A DNA stretch of 57,426 nucleotides from Gemmatimonadota bacterium (GTDB lineage Bacteria; Gemmatimonadota; Gemmatimonadetes; Gemmatimonadales; GWC2-71-9). Position 1 is the stretch's first letter. Every line of letters begins with the position of its first letter. Below, piece by piece: positions 42,375 through 50,780 of the stretch. The notes beneath the pieces were generated by a model, which was given only the letters and a program-made list of their open reading frames with translations, was not told the DNA's origin and searched no databases. The stretch spans positions 1 through 57,426 of the forward strand of contig JACQVB010000103.1 in NCBI GenBank assembly GCA_016209985.1, in the 5' to 3' direction. A program made the position numbers and the translations under genes.

Positions 42375-43130
42375 ATGTTCCGCAAACTCTCGTCGCTCGC
42401 GCTGGCTGCGGCTGCCCTGGTTCTTGCCGCGTGCTCGGACAATACCGGCGTGGATCTCAGTGCTCCGTTGACGGTGGATTTCCGCAGCTCCGCCGGCCAC
42501 ATCCACATCTGGGAGACGGCCATCACCTACACCGCGTTGATCACCGCGAACAATCAGCTGGTGAACGATTTCGACACGTTGCGAGTGGAGTACGCGGCGG
42601 CGGGCGGTAACAACTGGACGCCTTTCGGTTCGCTCACGCTGCAAGCAGGCGGGTCATATTCCGGCACTACCTACTTCCCGGTGGCCGGGACGTACAGCAT
42701 CCGGCTCGCCGGCCATCGTCCCGGCCAGTCCGGCATCCAGGAGGTCTACCGGCCCGCCTCGACCATCGCACCCGTACGGCAGCACTACGACGTGGCCGGC
42801 ACCACCTGGCGGGTGGAGTTCGAGTCGGTGCCCGGGCTCAACAAACCGGGCGACACTCCGACCGTGAACTTCTACGTCATGCAAGCCACGGCGGATGCCG
42901 GCGGCACCCGCGCTCCGATTACCGGGCTCAACGGTGTCACGGTCAACTGCATCAGCCCAGCCAACGCCACCGTCACCAGGTCGGCCACCGAGAATGCGAC
43001 GACGCCGGGTCTCTACCAGGCGACATGCGCGGTGAGCAGCAACGGCTGGTGGAAGGCCACCGTAAACCTGCCCGGCCCGAGCGGGTCGGTGTCGGCAACG
43101 GCGAGCTACGGAGTGGGAACGATCGGCTGA
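42375..43130 (+). CDS. Lipoprotein with His-containing beta domain
   Basis: 251 residues. Lipobox LVLAAC places the lipidated Cys at 20. The mature part begins SSAGHIHIWETAITYTALIT, a short His-x-His-x-Trp-Glu motif suitable for metal binding, and continues as immunoglobulin-like beta strands (LQAGGSYSGTTYFPVAGTYS, GLNGVTVNCISPANATVTRS). Two Cys may form a disulfide. It is 104 bp downstream of the TonB receptor gene on the same strand. Function inferred only. Confidence 0.6.
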   Translation: MFRKLSSLALAAAALVLAACSDNTGVDLSAPLTVDFRSSAGHIHIWETAITYTALITANNQLVNDFDTLRVEYAAAGGNNWTPFGSLTLQAGGSYSGTTYFPVAGTYSIRLAGHRPGQSGIQEVYRPASTIAPVRQHYDVAGTTWRVEFESVPGLNKPGDTPTVNFYVMQATADAGGTRAPITGLNGVTVNCISPANATVTRSATENATTPGLYQATCAVSSNGWWKATVNLPGPSGSVSATASYGVGTIG

Positions 43131-43160
43131 GGGTTGGCAATTCTCGATTCGAAAGAACGC

Positions 43161-43197
43161 GTGCTCGCGGTTTCGCGAGCACCAAGATAGGTTTTTT
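43161..43197 (+). terminator. Hairpin after the lipoprotein gene
   Basis: GTGCTCGCG (43161-43169) and CGCGAGCAC (43174-43182) make a perfect 9-bp stem with loop GTTT. A six-T run follows 9 nt later (43192-43197), which is farther than in a typical terminator. Confidence 0.6.
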
Positions 43198-43237
43198 ACT
43201 GCCAGGGACGGCCTTCACCGAATGTTCCGGAGGAACA

Positions 43238-43873
43238 GTGCTCAAGAATCTCGCAGTGATGATCGCGCTCGCCCTGGCGCTGCCCGCGGCCGCCGCCGCG
43301 CAGCACGAAGACCACGACATGTCCGGCCCCGCTCCTCAGGCCCCCACGATCCTGGCGCCCGACGTACAGATCGCGGGCGCGGTTCTCGCGGCGCCGGAAG
43401 TGCTCCGCGCCGGGGCGGCGGTGCTGGGATACGCACCCGACGGCAAGCTGGTCGAGCTCAGGAAAGGAACGAATGAGCTGATCTGCCTGGCCGACGATCC
43501 CAAGGCCGAGCAGTTTCACGTCGCTTGTTACTACCGCGGACTCGAGCCGCTCATGGCGCGTGGCCGCGAGCTGTTGGCGCAGGGCGTGACCGGCCCCAGG
43601 CGTGACAGCATTCGCAACGCGGACATCGTGGCAGGGCGGGTGAAGATGCCGGTGGCGGGCGCGGTGTACACGCTGAGCGCTCGGAAGGCGTGCTTTGATA
43701 CCGCCACCAAGACGCTCTGTGATCGGGTGAGGCCGGTCCATTCGGTGTATGTCGCATTCGCCTCCACCGAAAACACCGGCCTGCTGGACCACGCCACGGA
43801 TGCTTACACGCCGTACCTGATGGACGCCGGAACCCCCAAGGCCCACATCATGTTCGGCGAGCATGGACACTAA
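43238..43873 (+). CDS. Secreted His-rich protein of unknown function
   Basis: 211 residues. GTG 43238 has GGAGG 4 nt upstream. Signal peptide to about 21, then QHEDHDMSG at the mature N-terminus and HIMFGEHGH at the C-terminus: His/Met clusters at both ends, fitting copper binding. Four Cys (LICLADD, HVACYYRG, RKACFD, TLCDRV) may form disulfides. The middle (KTLCDRVRPVHSVYVAFAST) looks globular. The neighbours are CusF and TonB genes. Confidence 0.6.
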   Translation: MLKNLAVMIALALALPAAAAAQHEDHDMSGPAPQAPTILAPDVQIAGAVLAAPEVLRAGAAVLGYAPDGKLVELRKGTNELICLADDPKAEQFHVACYYRGLEPLMARGRELLAQGVTGPRRDSIRNADIVAGRVKMPVAGAVYTLSARKACFDTATKTLCDRVRPVHSVYVAFASTENTGLLDHATDAYTPYLMDAGTPKAHIMFGEHGH

Positions 43874-43972
43874 GTTCGCGGCTGAAACGTTAAGCGCGAT
43901 GTTGGGTACTAGAACCGCGTTGCGGACCGCGGGTGACCATCTAAGCCTCTCTATTTCCAGGAGCTACGTCGC

Positions 43973-44332
43973 ATGAAGACGAAGTCGTTGTTTCTCGCCA
44001 TGCTGATCTCGGCCGCGGCGGTGCTACCGGCCTTCGCGCAGGCCGCGAAAAGTGGGGAGACCAAGCAGGGCGCCGAAAAGAAGTACCACATCGACGGAAC
44101 AGTGAAATCGATCTCGCCTGCCTCGCATTCCGCGGTGATCGACGCCAAGGCGATCCCGGGATTCATGGCCGCGATGGCCATGCCCTACACGTTCAAGGAT
44201 TCGGCTACGCTGGCCAAGCTGAAACCCGGCGATCACATCACCGGTGATCTGGTCGTGGTCGGGAGCAAGACCTTGGTGGACAACGTGGTGATCGAGAAGC
44301 CGGCGGCGAAGAAGGACAACCCTAGCCCCTAA
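43973..44332 (+). CDS. CusF-like periplasmic copper-binding protein
   Basis: 119 residues. Signal peptide 1-23 (FAQA). The CusF_Ec/PF11604 pattern follows: HIDGTVKSISPASHSAVIDA, then IPGFMAAMAMPYTFKD, where Met65/68/70 and a nearby His mark the copper site, and LKPGDHITGDLVV closing the OB-type barrel. CusF-like proteins bind Cu(I)/Ag(I) in the periplasm. Here it is followed by the small gene at 44367 and the second TonB receptor. Confidence 0.85.
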   Translation: MKTKSLFLAMLISAAAVLPAFAQAAKSGETKQGAEKKYHIDGTVKSISPASHSAVIDAKAIPGFMAAMAMPYTFKDSATLAKLKPGDHITGDLVVVGSKTLVDNVVIEKPAAKKDNPSP

Positions 44333-44366
44333 CACCTGATACCCAGGACCCTTCGAGAGACAATTC

Positions 44367-44699
44367 ATGTCTGGCGTCCGTCGCGCCTTCGCGCTTGCAC
44401 TCGCCCTGTCCTTTGCCGGACGGGCGACGGCCGCCGGAATCGACGCGCTGCTGTACCACAACGACTCCGGGCCGTCCCCCGCCTCGGCACACTGGGACCC
44501 TCCCGGCGGTTGCCAGAGTCACGCCGAGCGTTGTGCCCTCCGCGCCGCCCCGGTCGGTCCCCGGTTCGTGACGCCCTCGTTTCGGACCATCACCGCGGCC
44601 GATCAGATCTTCCAGCGAATCCATCTCCGGGCAGAGACTCAACACCGTTCCCTCGTCAGATCACCTCTCCAGGCTCGCGCCCCGCCCTTCGTCCTCTAG
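44367..44699 (+). CDS. Small exported Cys/His protein
   Basis: 110 residues. Signal peptide 1-22 (RATAAG), then CQSHAERCALRAAP (Cys49, Cys56, His52), a possible metal site. The remainder is Pro/Arg-rich. It sits 84 bp before a ZnuD-like receptor, as the other His-rich small gene precedes the first receptor, so the two receptor genes appear to have the same layout. Low similarity to anything I know. Confidence 0.45.
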   Translation: MSGVRRAFALALALSFAGRATAAGIDALLYHNDSGPSPASAHWDPPGGCQSHAERCALRAAPVGPRFVTPSFRTITAADQIFQRIHLRAETQHRSLVRSPLQARAPPFVL

Positions 44700-44783
44700 C
44701 TGACCAAGAAGCCGCCGTTTCCTGCTGACCGCTCCGCTACTGCGGCCAGCTCGATTATCACAGCCAGGGGCGGGAGCACCTAC

Positions 44784-47075
44784 ATGCGTGTCCAGCACAT
44801 CACGCTACTCGTTTTTCTTGCAGTCATTACGGAAGTCTCCATGGTGCACGCGAGCAACCTGGCTTTCACGCCGGGTGGCCCGCCACCGGCACCGATCCTG
44901 CGCGGCACGGTCACGGACTCGGCCGGATCGCCGATCGCTGACGTGCAGGTCATCGTCACCGCCCTCAATCGGGTCGCCACCACCGACGACGAAGGCCATT
45001 TTGTGTTCCAGGGACTCCCGCTCGGCTCGTATCATCTGAGAGCCCAGCGAATCGGGTACGCACCCGCTCACGCAGACGTGACCTTGGGCGCCTCCGACAC
45101 GGAGGTCACCGTCTCCATCGTGATGCACGCCTCACCCCTCCAGCTCAATCCGATTCAGGTCACCGCAACGCCAACCGGCACCGACCCGCGAGACGTGCCG
45201 CAATCGGTTGTTTCCCTCTCCGGTGAGCAGCTCGCTCGAGCGGCCGGAGCCTCCCTGGCACAGACGCTCGCCGGCGAGCCGGGGATCGCGGTCCGCTTCA
45301 ACGGCCCGGCCGCTTCTGCGCCGGTGATCCGTGGCCTCCAGGGAGAAAGGGTGCTAGTGCTGCAGGACGGCGATCGGGCCGGCGACCTCTCCTCCACCGC
45401 ACCCGATCACTCGGTGTCGGTCGATCCCCTCACCGCCACCCGGGTAGAGGTGGTTCGCGGTCCCGCGTCTCTCTTGTACGGGAACCAGGCTTTGGGCGGA
45501 GTCGTGAACGTCATTTCGAACGACATTCCATCCGAACACCCGACCCACGTCGATGGCTACCTGGCCAGCCAGGCGGAATCCGTGAACCCCGGGGTGAGCG
45601 GAGCGGGCGGATTGACGGTCCCGCTGGGGGGTAGCCTGGCCCTGGTCGCGCGCGGGGGTGGACGACATTCCGATGAGATGCGGATGGGCGGTGGAGGGCA
45701 GCTGCTCAATTCTTTCTTCAGGAATTACTACGGCGTCGGCGGACTCGGCTTTGCAGGGACGACCGCCAACGGTGGCGTGATCTACCGCTACTACCATCAG
45801 AACTACGGTCTTCCGTCAGCAGGGGGCGAGAGTGCACGAATCGAAGGGCAGCGCAAAGAAGTGCAGGGCCGCAGTGATTTCACCATCAACAGCGCCTTGC
45901 TCACCTCGCTGCGGGTGAGTGGCACCGCCCAGTGGTACGGGCACGCTGAGATCAACCAGGAAACCGCCGACACCAACACCAGCTTCAGCCTCAAGACTCA
46001 GACCGTGGATCTTCTGGGCCACATCACGACCGGCTCTTCGACCGGAGCGATCGGGGCCTCGGGCATTTTCCGGCAGTACGCCGCGACTGGAGAGGAGGCG
46101 CTCACGCCCGCCGCAAACAGCAATGGGGCCGGCGCGTTCCTTTACGAGGAAATCCCCCTCGGCGCTCGCGAGGACCCGGACGCGGCAGTCACCAAGCTCC
46201 AGTTCGGCGGGCGCTTTGACTCCTACCGGATCGCATCACAGGCCGGGGATCCGAAATTCGGCCTCCCGACCTCCATAACGTTCAATACGTTCTCCGGCTC
46301 GATGGGGCTGATGGTGCCGGCCGGCTCACGTTTCAGCCTGAGCGGCAGCGTGGCGCGGTCGTTTCGCGCCCCCTCCGTGGAGGAGTTGTTCTCCAACGCG
46401 CGCCATGAAGCGCTGGGAACATATGATGTCGGCAACCCGGCCCTGAAGGCGGAGATCAACCAGGGAGCGGAACTCATTGTTCGCTTGCATTCCGGCCGCG
46501 CAAACGGGCAGCTCGCCGGGTATTACAACTCGATCCAGAACTACATCACGCCAAATATCGTCAAGGACACGGTCCTTCCCGGCAACCTGGGGTCCGACAC
46601 CCTCCCGCTCAACCGCGTCACCCAGGCGGACGCCATGCTGCGGGGGTTCGAAGGCAGCCTGGAGGTCCAGGTGGCGTCCCACGTCGTGTTGGGCGCGATG
46701 GGGGATTTGGTATGGGGCGAGCTGGCGGATTCGCAGGAGCCGCTCCCATATATGCCACCGGCGCGCATCGGCGGCTCGGCCCGCTTCGACGACGGCCGGA
46801 CGTCGTTCGGGGTGGACTATCGCCACGGGTTCGCGCAGAACCGCGTACCACCAGCGGTATCGCCGGACGATCCGTCTGGAATCGCAACCGGCGCCTACGA
46901 CCTCGTGAACCTGAGCATCGGGTGGGTCGTGAATCTCGGCGGTCGGACGAATTCGCTTACCTTGCGGCTGGACAATGCCTTCGACGAGCGATACCGGGAT
47001 GCCACCAGTCGCATCAAGACGTTCGCGTTTAGCGCAGGACGAAACCTCGCGCTGGTGTACAAGATCCTGCTATGA
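44784..47075 (+). CDS. TonB-dependent receptor (ZnuD-like)
   Basis: 763 residues. Signal peptide 1-24, carboxypeptidase-regulatory-like domain (TVTDSAGSPIADVQVIVTAL, FVFQGLPLGSYHLRAQRIGY) at about 40-115, plug (PVIRGLQGERVLVLQDGDRA, RVEVVRGPASLLYGNQALGG) and barrel ending DNAFDERYRDATS...LVYKILL. SFRAPSVEELFSNARHEALG and TYDVGNP resemble the ZnuD metal receptor pattern, so it probably takes up zinc, copper or a metal complex. The neighbouring CusF-like and His-rich genes agree. Confidence 0.82.
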   Translation: MRVQHITLLVFLAVITEVSMVHASNLAFTPGGPPPAPILRGTVTDSAGSPIADVQVIVTALNRVATTDDEGHFVFQGLPLGSYHLRAQRIGYAPAHADVTLGASDTEVTVSIVMHASPLQLNPIQVTATPTGTDPRDVPQSVVSLSGEQLARAAGASLAQTLAGEPGIAVRFNGPAASAPVIRGLQGERVLVLQDGDRAGDLSSTAPDHSVSVDPLTATRVEVVRGPASLLYGNQALGGVVNVISNDIPSEHPTHVDGYLASQAESVNPGVSGAGGLTVPLGGSLALVARGGGRHSDEMRMGGGGQLLNSFFRNYYGVGGLGFAGTTANGGVIYRYYHQNYGLPSAGGESARIEGQRKEVQGRSDFTINSALLTSLRVSGTAQWYGHAEINQETADTNTSFSLKTQTVDLLGHITTGSSTGAIGASGIFRQYAATGEEALTPAANSNGAGAFLYEEIPLGAREDPDAAVTKLQFGGRFDSYRIASQAGDPKFGLPTSITFNTFSGSMGLMVPAGSRFSLSGSVARSFRAPSVEELFSNARHEALGTYDVGNPALKAEINQGAELIVRLHSGRANGQLAGYYNSIQNYITPNIVKDTVLPGNLGSDTLPLNRVTQADAMLRGFEGSLEVQVASHVVLGAMGDLVWGELADSQEPLPYMPPARIGGSARFDDGRTSFGVDYRHGFAQNRVPPAVSPDDPSGIATGAYDLVNLSIGWVVNLGGRTNSLTLRLDNAFDERYRDATSRIKTFAFSAGRNLALVYKILL

Positions 47076-47114
47076 TAGGCGCTGCACGCTTGCCGGTGAC
47101 CGGGAGATCGGTTC

Positions 47115-48350
47115 TTGACCCTGACTAGCTACGTGAAGGCAGCGCGACTGCTCGCGTTCCTGGTGCTCGCCGCGGCGTGCAAGGACACCACGGAGCCGCC
47201 GGTAGTCGTTCCACCCCACGACAATCACATCATCGATTCGACGATGATGGTTCCGGCCCCGACGCTGGCGGCTAGCGTGGCGATCCCACCGCAGTACGGC
47301 ATCCACGACACCTTCATTCGTGACGGCATCGCCCTGGTTTGCGCCTGGAACAGCGGACTCATGCTCTACGACGTGGGGAACGGAATCAAGGGCGGCAGCC
47401 CTTCGAGCCCGGTCCTGATCTCCAGCCTCGTCACTAACGCCAACGGGGTCGCCGGCGGCGCCGCGGTGCACAACGCGTGGTGGTTTCACAATCCGGTGAC
47501 CAACGAGAAGCGCTACGCCTTCGTCGGCCAGGAAGGCCCCGCCACCATTCCCAGCACCTCGAGCGGAGATATCCACGTGGTGGACGTGTCCGACCTGGCC
47601 CACCCGCAGGAGGTGGCGTTTTATCACATGAACACGTCGCCGGCCGCCGGCACGCACAACTTTTGGATGGACGAGCCCGCGCAAATCCTCTACGCGGCCT
47701 ATTACAACGGCGGCGTCGTGGCGCTGGACGTGTCGGGCACCCTGAGCGGCGACCTCTCCTCCCGCGAGCTGGCGCGCTACCAGCCTTCGCCCACGTCGAA
47801 CTTCGTCTGGGGCGTGCAGCTTTCCGGCGGATCGCTGTATGTCATCGACCTGTTGAACGGTTTCTATCAGCTCAAGTACGCGAATCGGGCCTTCACCACC
47901 GCGTCCGGCGGCGGCAATGTCCCCGAGCGGTACAGCTCGGACCTCTGGGTCACCGGCCAGTACGCCTATACCGGCACCTGGGGAGCGACCGGCAGGGCCG
48001 GCGTGTCCGGCAACACGCTGAAGACCTGGCGACTCAGCGCGAGCGGCGCGCCGGCGCTGGCGGATTCGCTGAGGTTCATCGGGGTCGGCACCATCAGTGA
48101 CGTCAAGGGCACCGATGATGGAAGATTGCTGATCGCGAGCGCCGAATCGGGGCCGAACGGCGGAGTGTACGTCTTCAAGCTCACCGACCCCACCTTCCCC
48201 ACGCTCGTGGCCAAAGTCCTGGTACAGGGCGGGGTGCACACCGTGAAGCTCGCGGACATCGGAGGCAAGCGATACGTTTTTGCCGCCAAGAATCCGGGCT
48301 CGGCTGGGCCCGCATTGCTGATCTATGACGTAGAGTCCCTGGCGCAGTAA
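47115..48350 (+). CDS. LVIVD-repeat beta-propeller lipoprotein
   Basis: 411 residues. Start TTG 47115 with GGGAG upstream, or GTG 47133. Lipobox LAAAC places Cys at 22. Blades such as DGIALVCAWNSGLMLYDVGN, GDIHVVDVSDLAHPQEVAFY and VYVFKLTDPTFPTLV match LVIVD repeats. It is the second such protein in the window. It follows the ZnuD-like receptor by 39 bp and could be its surface partner. Confidence 0.75.
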   Translation: MTLTSYVKAARLLAFLVLAAACKDTTEPPVVVPPHDNHIIDSTMMVPAPTLAASVAIPPQYGIHDTFIRDGIALVCAWNSGLMLYDVGNGIKGGSPSSPVLISSLVTNANGVAGGAAVHNAWWFHNPVTNEKRYAFVGQEGPATIPSTSSGDIHVVDVSDLAHPQEVAFYHMNTSPAAGTHNFWMDEPAQILYAAYYNGGVVALDVSGTLSGDLSSRELARYQPSPTSNFVWGVQLSGGSLYVIDLLNGFYQLKYANRAFTTASGGGNVPERYSSDLWVTGQYAYTGTWGATGRAGVSGNTLKTWRLSASGAPALADSLRFIGVGTISDVKGTDDGRLLIASAESGPNGGVYVFKLTDPTFPTLVAKVLVQGGVHTVKLADIGGKRYVFAAKNPGSAGPALLIYDVESLAQ

Positions 48351-48351
48351 G

Positions 48352-48376
48352 AGCGTGGGTTGGCCAACCCAACGCT
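48352..48376. terminator. Hairpin between convergent genes
   Basis: AGCGTGGGTTGG and CCAACCCAACGCT pair with one bulged base round a central GGCC, between stops at 48350 and 48382. No clear T-run; it may act on both strands. Confidence 0.65.
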
Positions 48377-48381
48377 ACCGT

Positions 48382-48927
48382 CTACCGCGGTCCGGCGTCG
48401 TGCTTCGTGGAGCCGTGGTCCATCCCTCCGGCATGATGATCCTGCCGCTGGAACGCCATGAACTGCTCGATCGCCTGGAGCGCTTCCGGATCGTGGGTGA
48501 CGATCCGTACCTCGCCGCCCCGCGGCAGTTCATGGTAGGTGTACGTGATCGCGCCGCGCTTCGCGGCCATCACCGAGGCGCCGGGGACCGGCTGCATGTG
48601 GACGAACGCGGGGGTCGTGAAATCGCCGGCCTTGAACGACTTGGTGATTCGCTGTAAATGCCGGCGGATTTGCGCGACGCCGGCGGGGTCGTCCACGTCA
48701 CGTTGCAGTTCGATCCGCCCACCGTCAGGGAGCACATCGAACTGGTGTCTGGACGTGTACTGGTCCACGCCCATGGCCGTCTTTCCACGAGCCTGCATCG
48801 CCGCGAACGCGCTGTCGGACTGGCCCCGGGCCTGACCGGATTGGCCGGCTGCCTGGGCACTCGCCAGGGTTGGAAGGAGCGACGCCGCTAGTCCCAAGAG
48901 GAGAATCGCCGAACGGTGCTGCCACAT
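48382..48927 (-). CDS. Secreted protein with His-rich tail
   Basis: 181 residues. Signal peptide 1-25 (ASAQA). The central DGGRIELQRDVDDPAGVAQI and HELPRGGEVRIVTHDPEALQ are conserved-looking, and the tail HHAGGMDHGSTKH is rich in His and Met. Family members are sometimes named after unrelated enzymes, but no catalytic motif is visible. The tail fits copper or nickel binding. It is minus-strand, convergent with the LVIVD gene. Confidence 0.6.
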   Translation of the reverse strand: MWQHRSAILLLGLAASLLPTLASAQAAGQSGQARGQSDSAFAAMQARGKTAMGVDQYTSRHQFDVLPDGGRIELQRDVDDPAGVAQIRRHLQRITKSFKAGDFTTPAFVHMQPVPGASVMAAKRGAITYTYHELPRGGEVRIVTHDPEALQAIEQFMAFQRQDHHAGGMDHGSTKHDAGPR

Positions 48928-49084
48928 ATCGCCTCCTGCTGTTGTACATCCAGGCTTGCTTTCGTGGTGGCCGCTGCGGCAGCTTGGCCGAAGGTGCGGC
49001 CGACGGGCGCTCCAATATTACGCGGCTTCCGCAGGCCGCGAAGGAACCAAAGTCACCTCCCGACTCTGCGCGTAGTCCGTTCGT

Positions 49085-49753
49085 ATGAGTGATCCGGCCA
49101 ACCTCGACACCCTACCGCTTTTCGCCAGTCTGTCGGCGGAGACCCGCCGGCAGCTCGTAGCGCGTGCGGTCGAGCGCACGTTCCCGGTAGGCGCGGTGCT
49201 GTTCCATGCAGGGACCGAGCCCACGGGCATCTACGTCGTTCTCTCGGGCTGCGTTCGGATCGTGCGGTCGCGCGATGGGCGGCGCTACGTGGTGCATACA
49301 GAAGGCCCGGGCGGAACCCTCGCTGAGCTTCCCTTCTTCGAGGGCGGCAGGCTTCCGGCGACAGCCGTGGCGGCCGAGCCCTCTCGCTGCCTCATCCTCC
49401 CCCGCGAAGCTTTACGTGCCGCCATGCGCGACGACCCCGCGGTTGCGTGGCTCTTTCTGCGGCGCCTCTCCAGTCGCGTACGCGAGCTCGTCGAGCGCCT
49501 CGACCGCGCCTCGACCCAAGGGATTCCCGCCCGGCTTGCGGCATTCCTCCTGACCCGGGAGGAGTCAGCCCAGGGCGGGCCTTTCACGCTCGGGCTGACG
49601 CAAGCCGAACTCGCCGAGGAGCTGGGGACGGTACGCGAGGTCGTCGTGCGAGGACTCGGGCGTCTGCGGAACTCCGGCATCATGGGTTCGGCTGGCCGTG
49701 GGCGGTATGTGATCCGAGACGCCACAGCGCTGCGCGCCCTCGCGGAGCGCTGA
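49085..49753 (+). CDS. Crp/Fnr-family transcriptional regulator
   Basis: 222 residues. Residues about 10-125 form a cyclic-nucleotide-binding-like beta-roll (VLFHAGTEPTGIYVVLSGCV, GPGGTLAELPFFEGGRLPAT). Residues about 150-215 contain a winged helix with LTQAELAEELGTVREVVVRG, whose recognition helix reads VREVVVRGLGRL. No Cys cluster for a [4Fe-4S] is present, so a different signal is likely. It is divergent from the His-tail gene and upstream of the CusF-cytochrome gene, and may control this metal locus. Confidence 0.85.
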   Translation: MSDPANLDTLPLFASLSAETRRQLVARAVERTFPVGAVLFHAGTEPTGIYVVLSGCVRIVRSRDGRRYVVHTEGPGGTLAELPFFEGGRLPATAVAAEPSRCLILPREALRAAMRDDPAVAWLFLRRLSSRVRELVERLDRASTQGIPARLAAFLLTREESAQGGPFTLGLTQAELAEELGTVREVVVRGLGRLRNSGIMGSAGRGRYVIRDATALRALAER

Positions 49754-49910
49754 GGCCGCCGGTGTCGCACCCCCACCACGCATCCTCAGGAACGCCATGA
49801 ACCCATGGGGTAGGACACCACGAGGCATCCACGGTGCAAGCAGCACCAGGACATGAAGAAGGATTCCACTCAACGATAACGCTCGACCTCGAGCGGACGG
49901 AGTCAGCGAC

Positions 49911-50624
49911 ATGAACGCAGCACGAACGGCGCTCACCGCGGTGACCCTCATGGTGGCCGTGGCCGCGACACGGGTCCTGGCACAGGATCCCTTGGACTCG
50001 ACGAAGAATCACGTCTCGGACACGATCAACCGGAGTGTCCAGCACTGGCACTTCGATGGTGACGTGTCGACCGTCAATCCCGGCAACCACAGTCTCACCA
50101 TCAATGCGGACAGTATCCCGCAGGCCTACGGTGGTAAGACCACTCTACCCTACACCGCCCGGGATTCGAGCGAGCTCGCGAAATTCCATGTTGGCGATCG
50201 CGTGAACGGCGATCTGGTGGTTAGAAACAACCGGTCGTTTGTCGAGAACCTCAAGCTCGGCAGTACGCCCAGACCGGGCACTGCCATGAAGAAAGGCCCA
50301 GACGTTGGGATGCAGAAGAGCTCAGGCGGTGGAATGAAGAAGGAAACGATGGCGGCGCGGGGCGTCGACGGAAAGGCGGCGTACGACAAGAATTGCAAGT
50401 CTTGTCACGGGGTAAAGGGAATGCCTCCCGCGGCCTTGTCCAAACAGCTCAAAATCCCGAAGTGGGATGCCGCCTATCTCGCGGCGCGGTCGGATGACTC
50501 CCTGGTCCGCGTCATGAAGCAGGGTGGAAAGGTGATGAAGGGCTTCGAGGGAAAAATGACACCGCAGCAAATGGAGGCAGTGGCCAAGTACATTCGAGAA
50601 ATGGTGGGCAAGCCGGCCTCCTAG
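49911..50624 (+). CDS. CusF-like domain fused to cytochrome c
   Basis: 237 residues. Signal peptide 1-24. Residues 45-115 (HFDGDVSTVNPGNHSLTINA, then IPQAYGGKTTLPYTARD and FHVGDRVNGDLVV) align with the CusF-like protein at 43973, but its Met-rich IPGFMAAMAM is replaced by IPQAYGGKTTL, so the usual copper ligands are lost. A Lys/Met-rich linker (120-150) leads to a class I cytochrome c with Cys162, Cys165 and His166 (CKSCH) and a candidate axial Met in GKMTPQQM near 216. It should be a periplasmic electron carrier. Confidence 0.82.
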   Translation: MNAARTALTAVTLMVAVAATRVLAQDPLDSTKNHVSDTINRSVQHWHFDGDVSTVNPGNHSLTINADSIPQAYGGKTTLPYTARDSSELAKFHVGDRVNGDLVVRNNRSFVENLKLGSTPRPGTAMKKGPDVGMQKSSGGGMKKETMAARGVDGKAAYDKNCKSCHGVKGMPPAALSKQLKIPKWDAAYLAARSDDSLVRVMKQGGKVMKGFEGKMTPQQMEAVAKYIREMVGKPAS

Positions 50625-50650
50625 GACCAACCGGTATCTGTCTGGCAGGG

Positions 50651-50686
50651 TCAGCCCCCGGAGCCGCTGTGGCGACCGGGGGCTGA
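50651..50686 (+). terminator. GC-rich terminator hairpin
   Basis: TCAGCCCCCGG (50651-50661) and CCGGGGGCTGA (50676-50686) form a perfect 11-bp stem with a 14-nt loop, 27 bp after the cytochrome stop. An outer CTGGCAG/CTGCCAG pair extends it. It is followed by TTCATTCT rather than a T-run. Confidence 0.7.
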
Positions 50687-50780
50687 TTCATTCTCTGCCA
50701 GGTTGAGTCCACCGTGGGCGGGAACTAGATTCTCGGCCACTCGACGATTCTCGCTGAACGGCTTTTTTCGGAGTCCCGCC

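Noticed and set aside
44332-44366. CACCTGATACCCAGG after the CusF-like gene looked like another heptamer palindrome
   Set aside because: Only one half-arm is present and no complementary arm can be found, so it was not counted as a copy.
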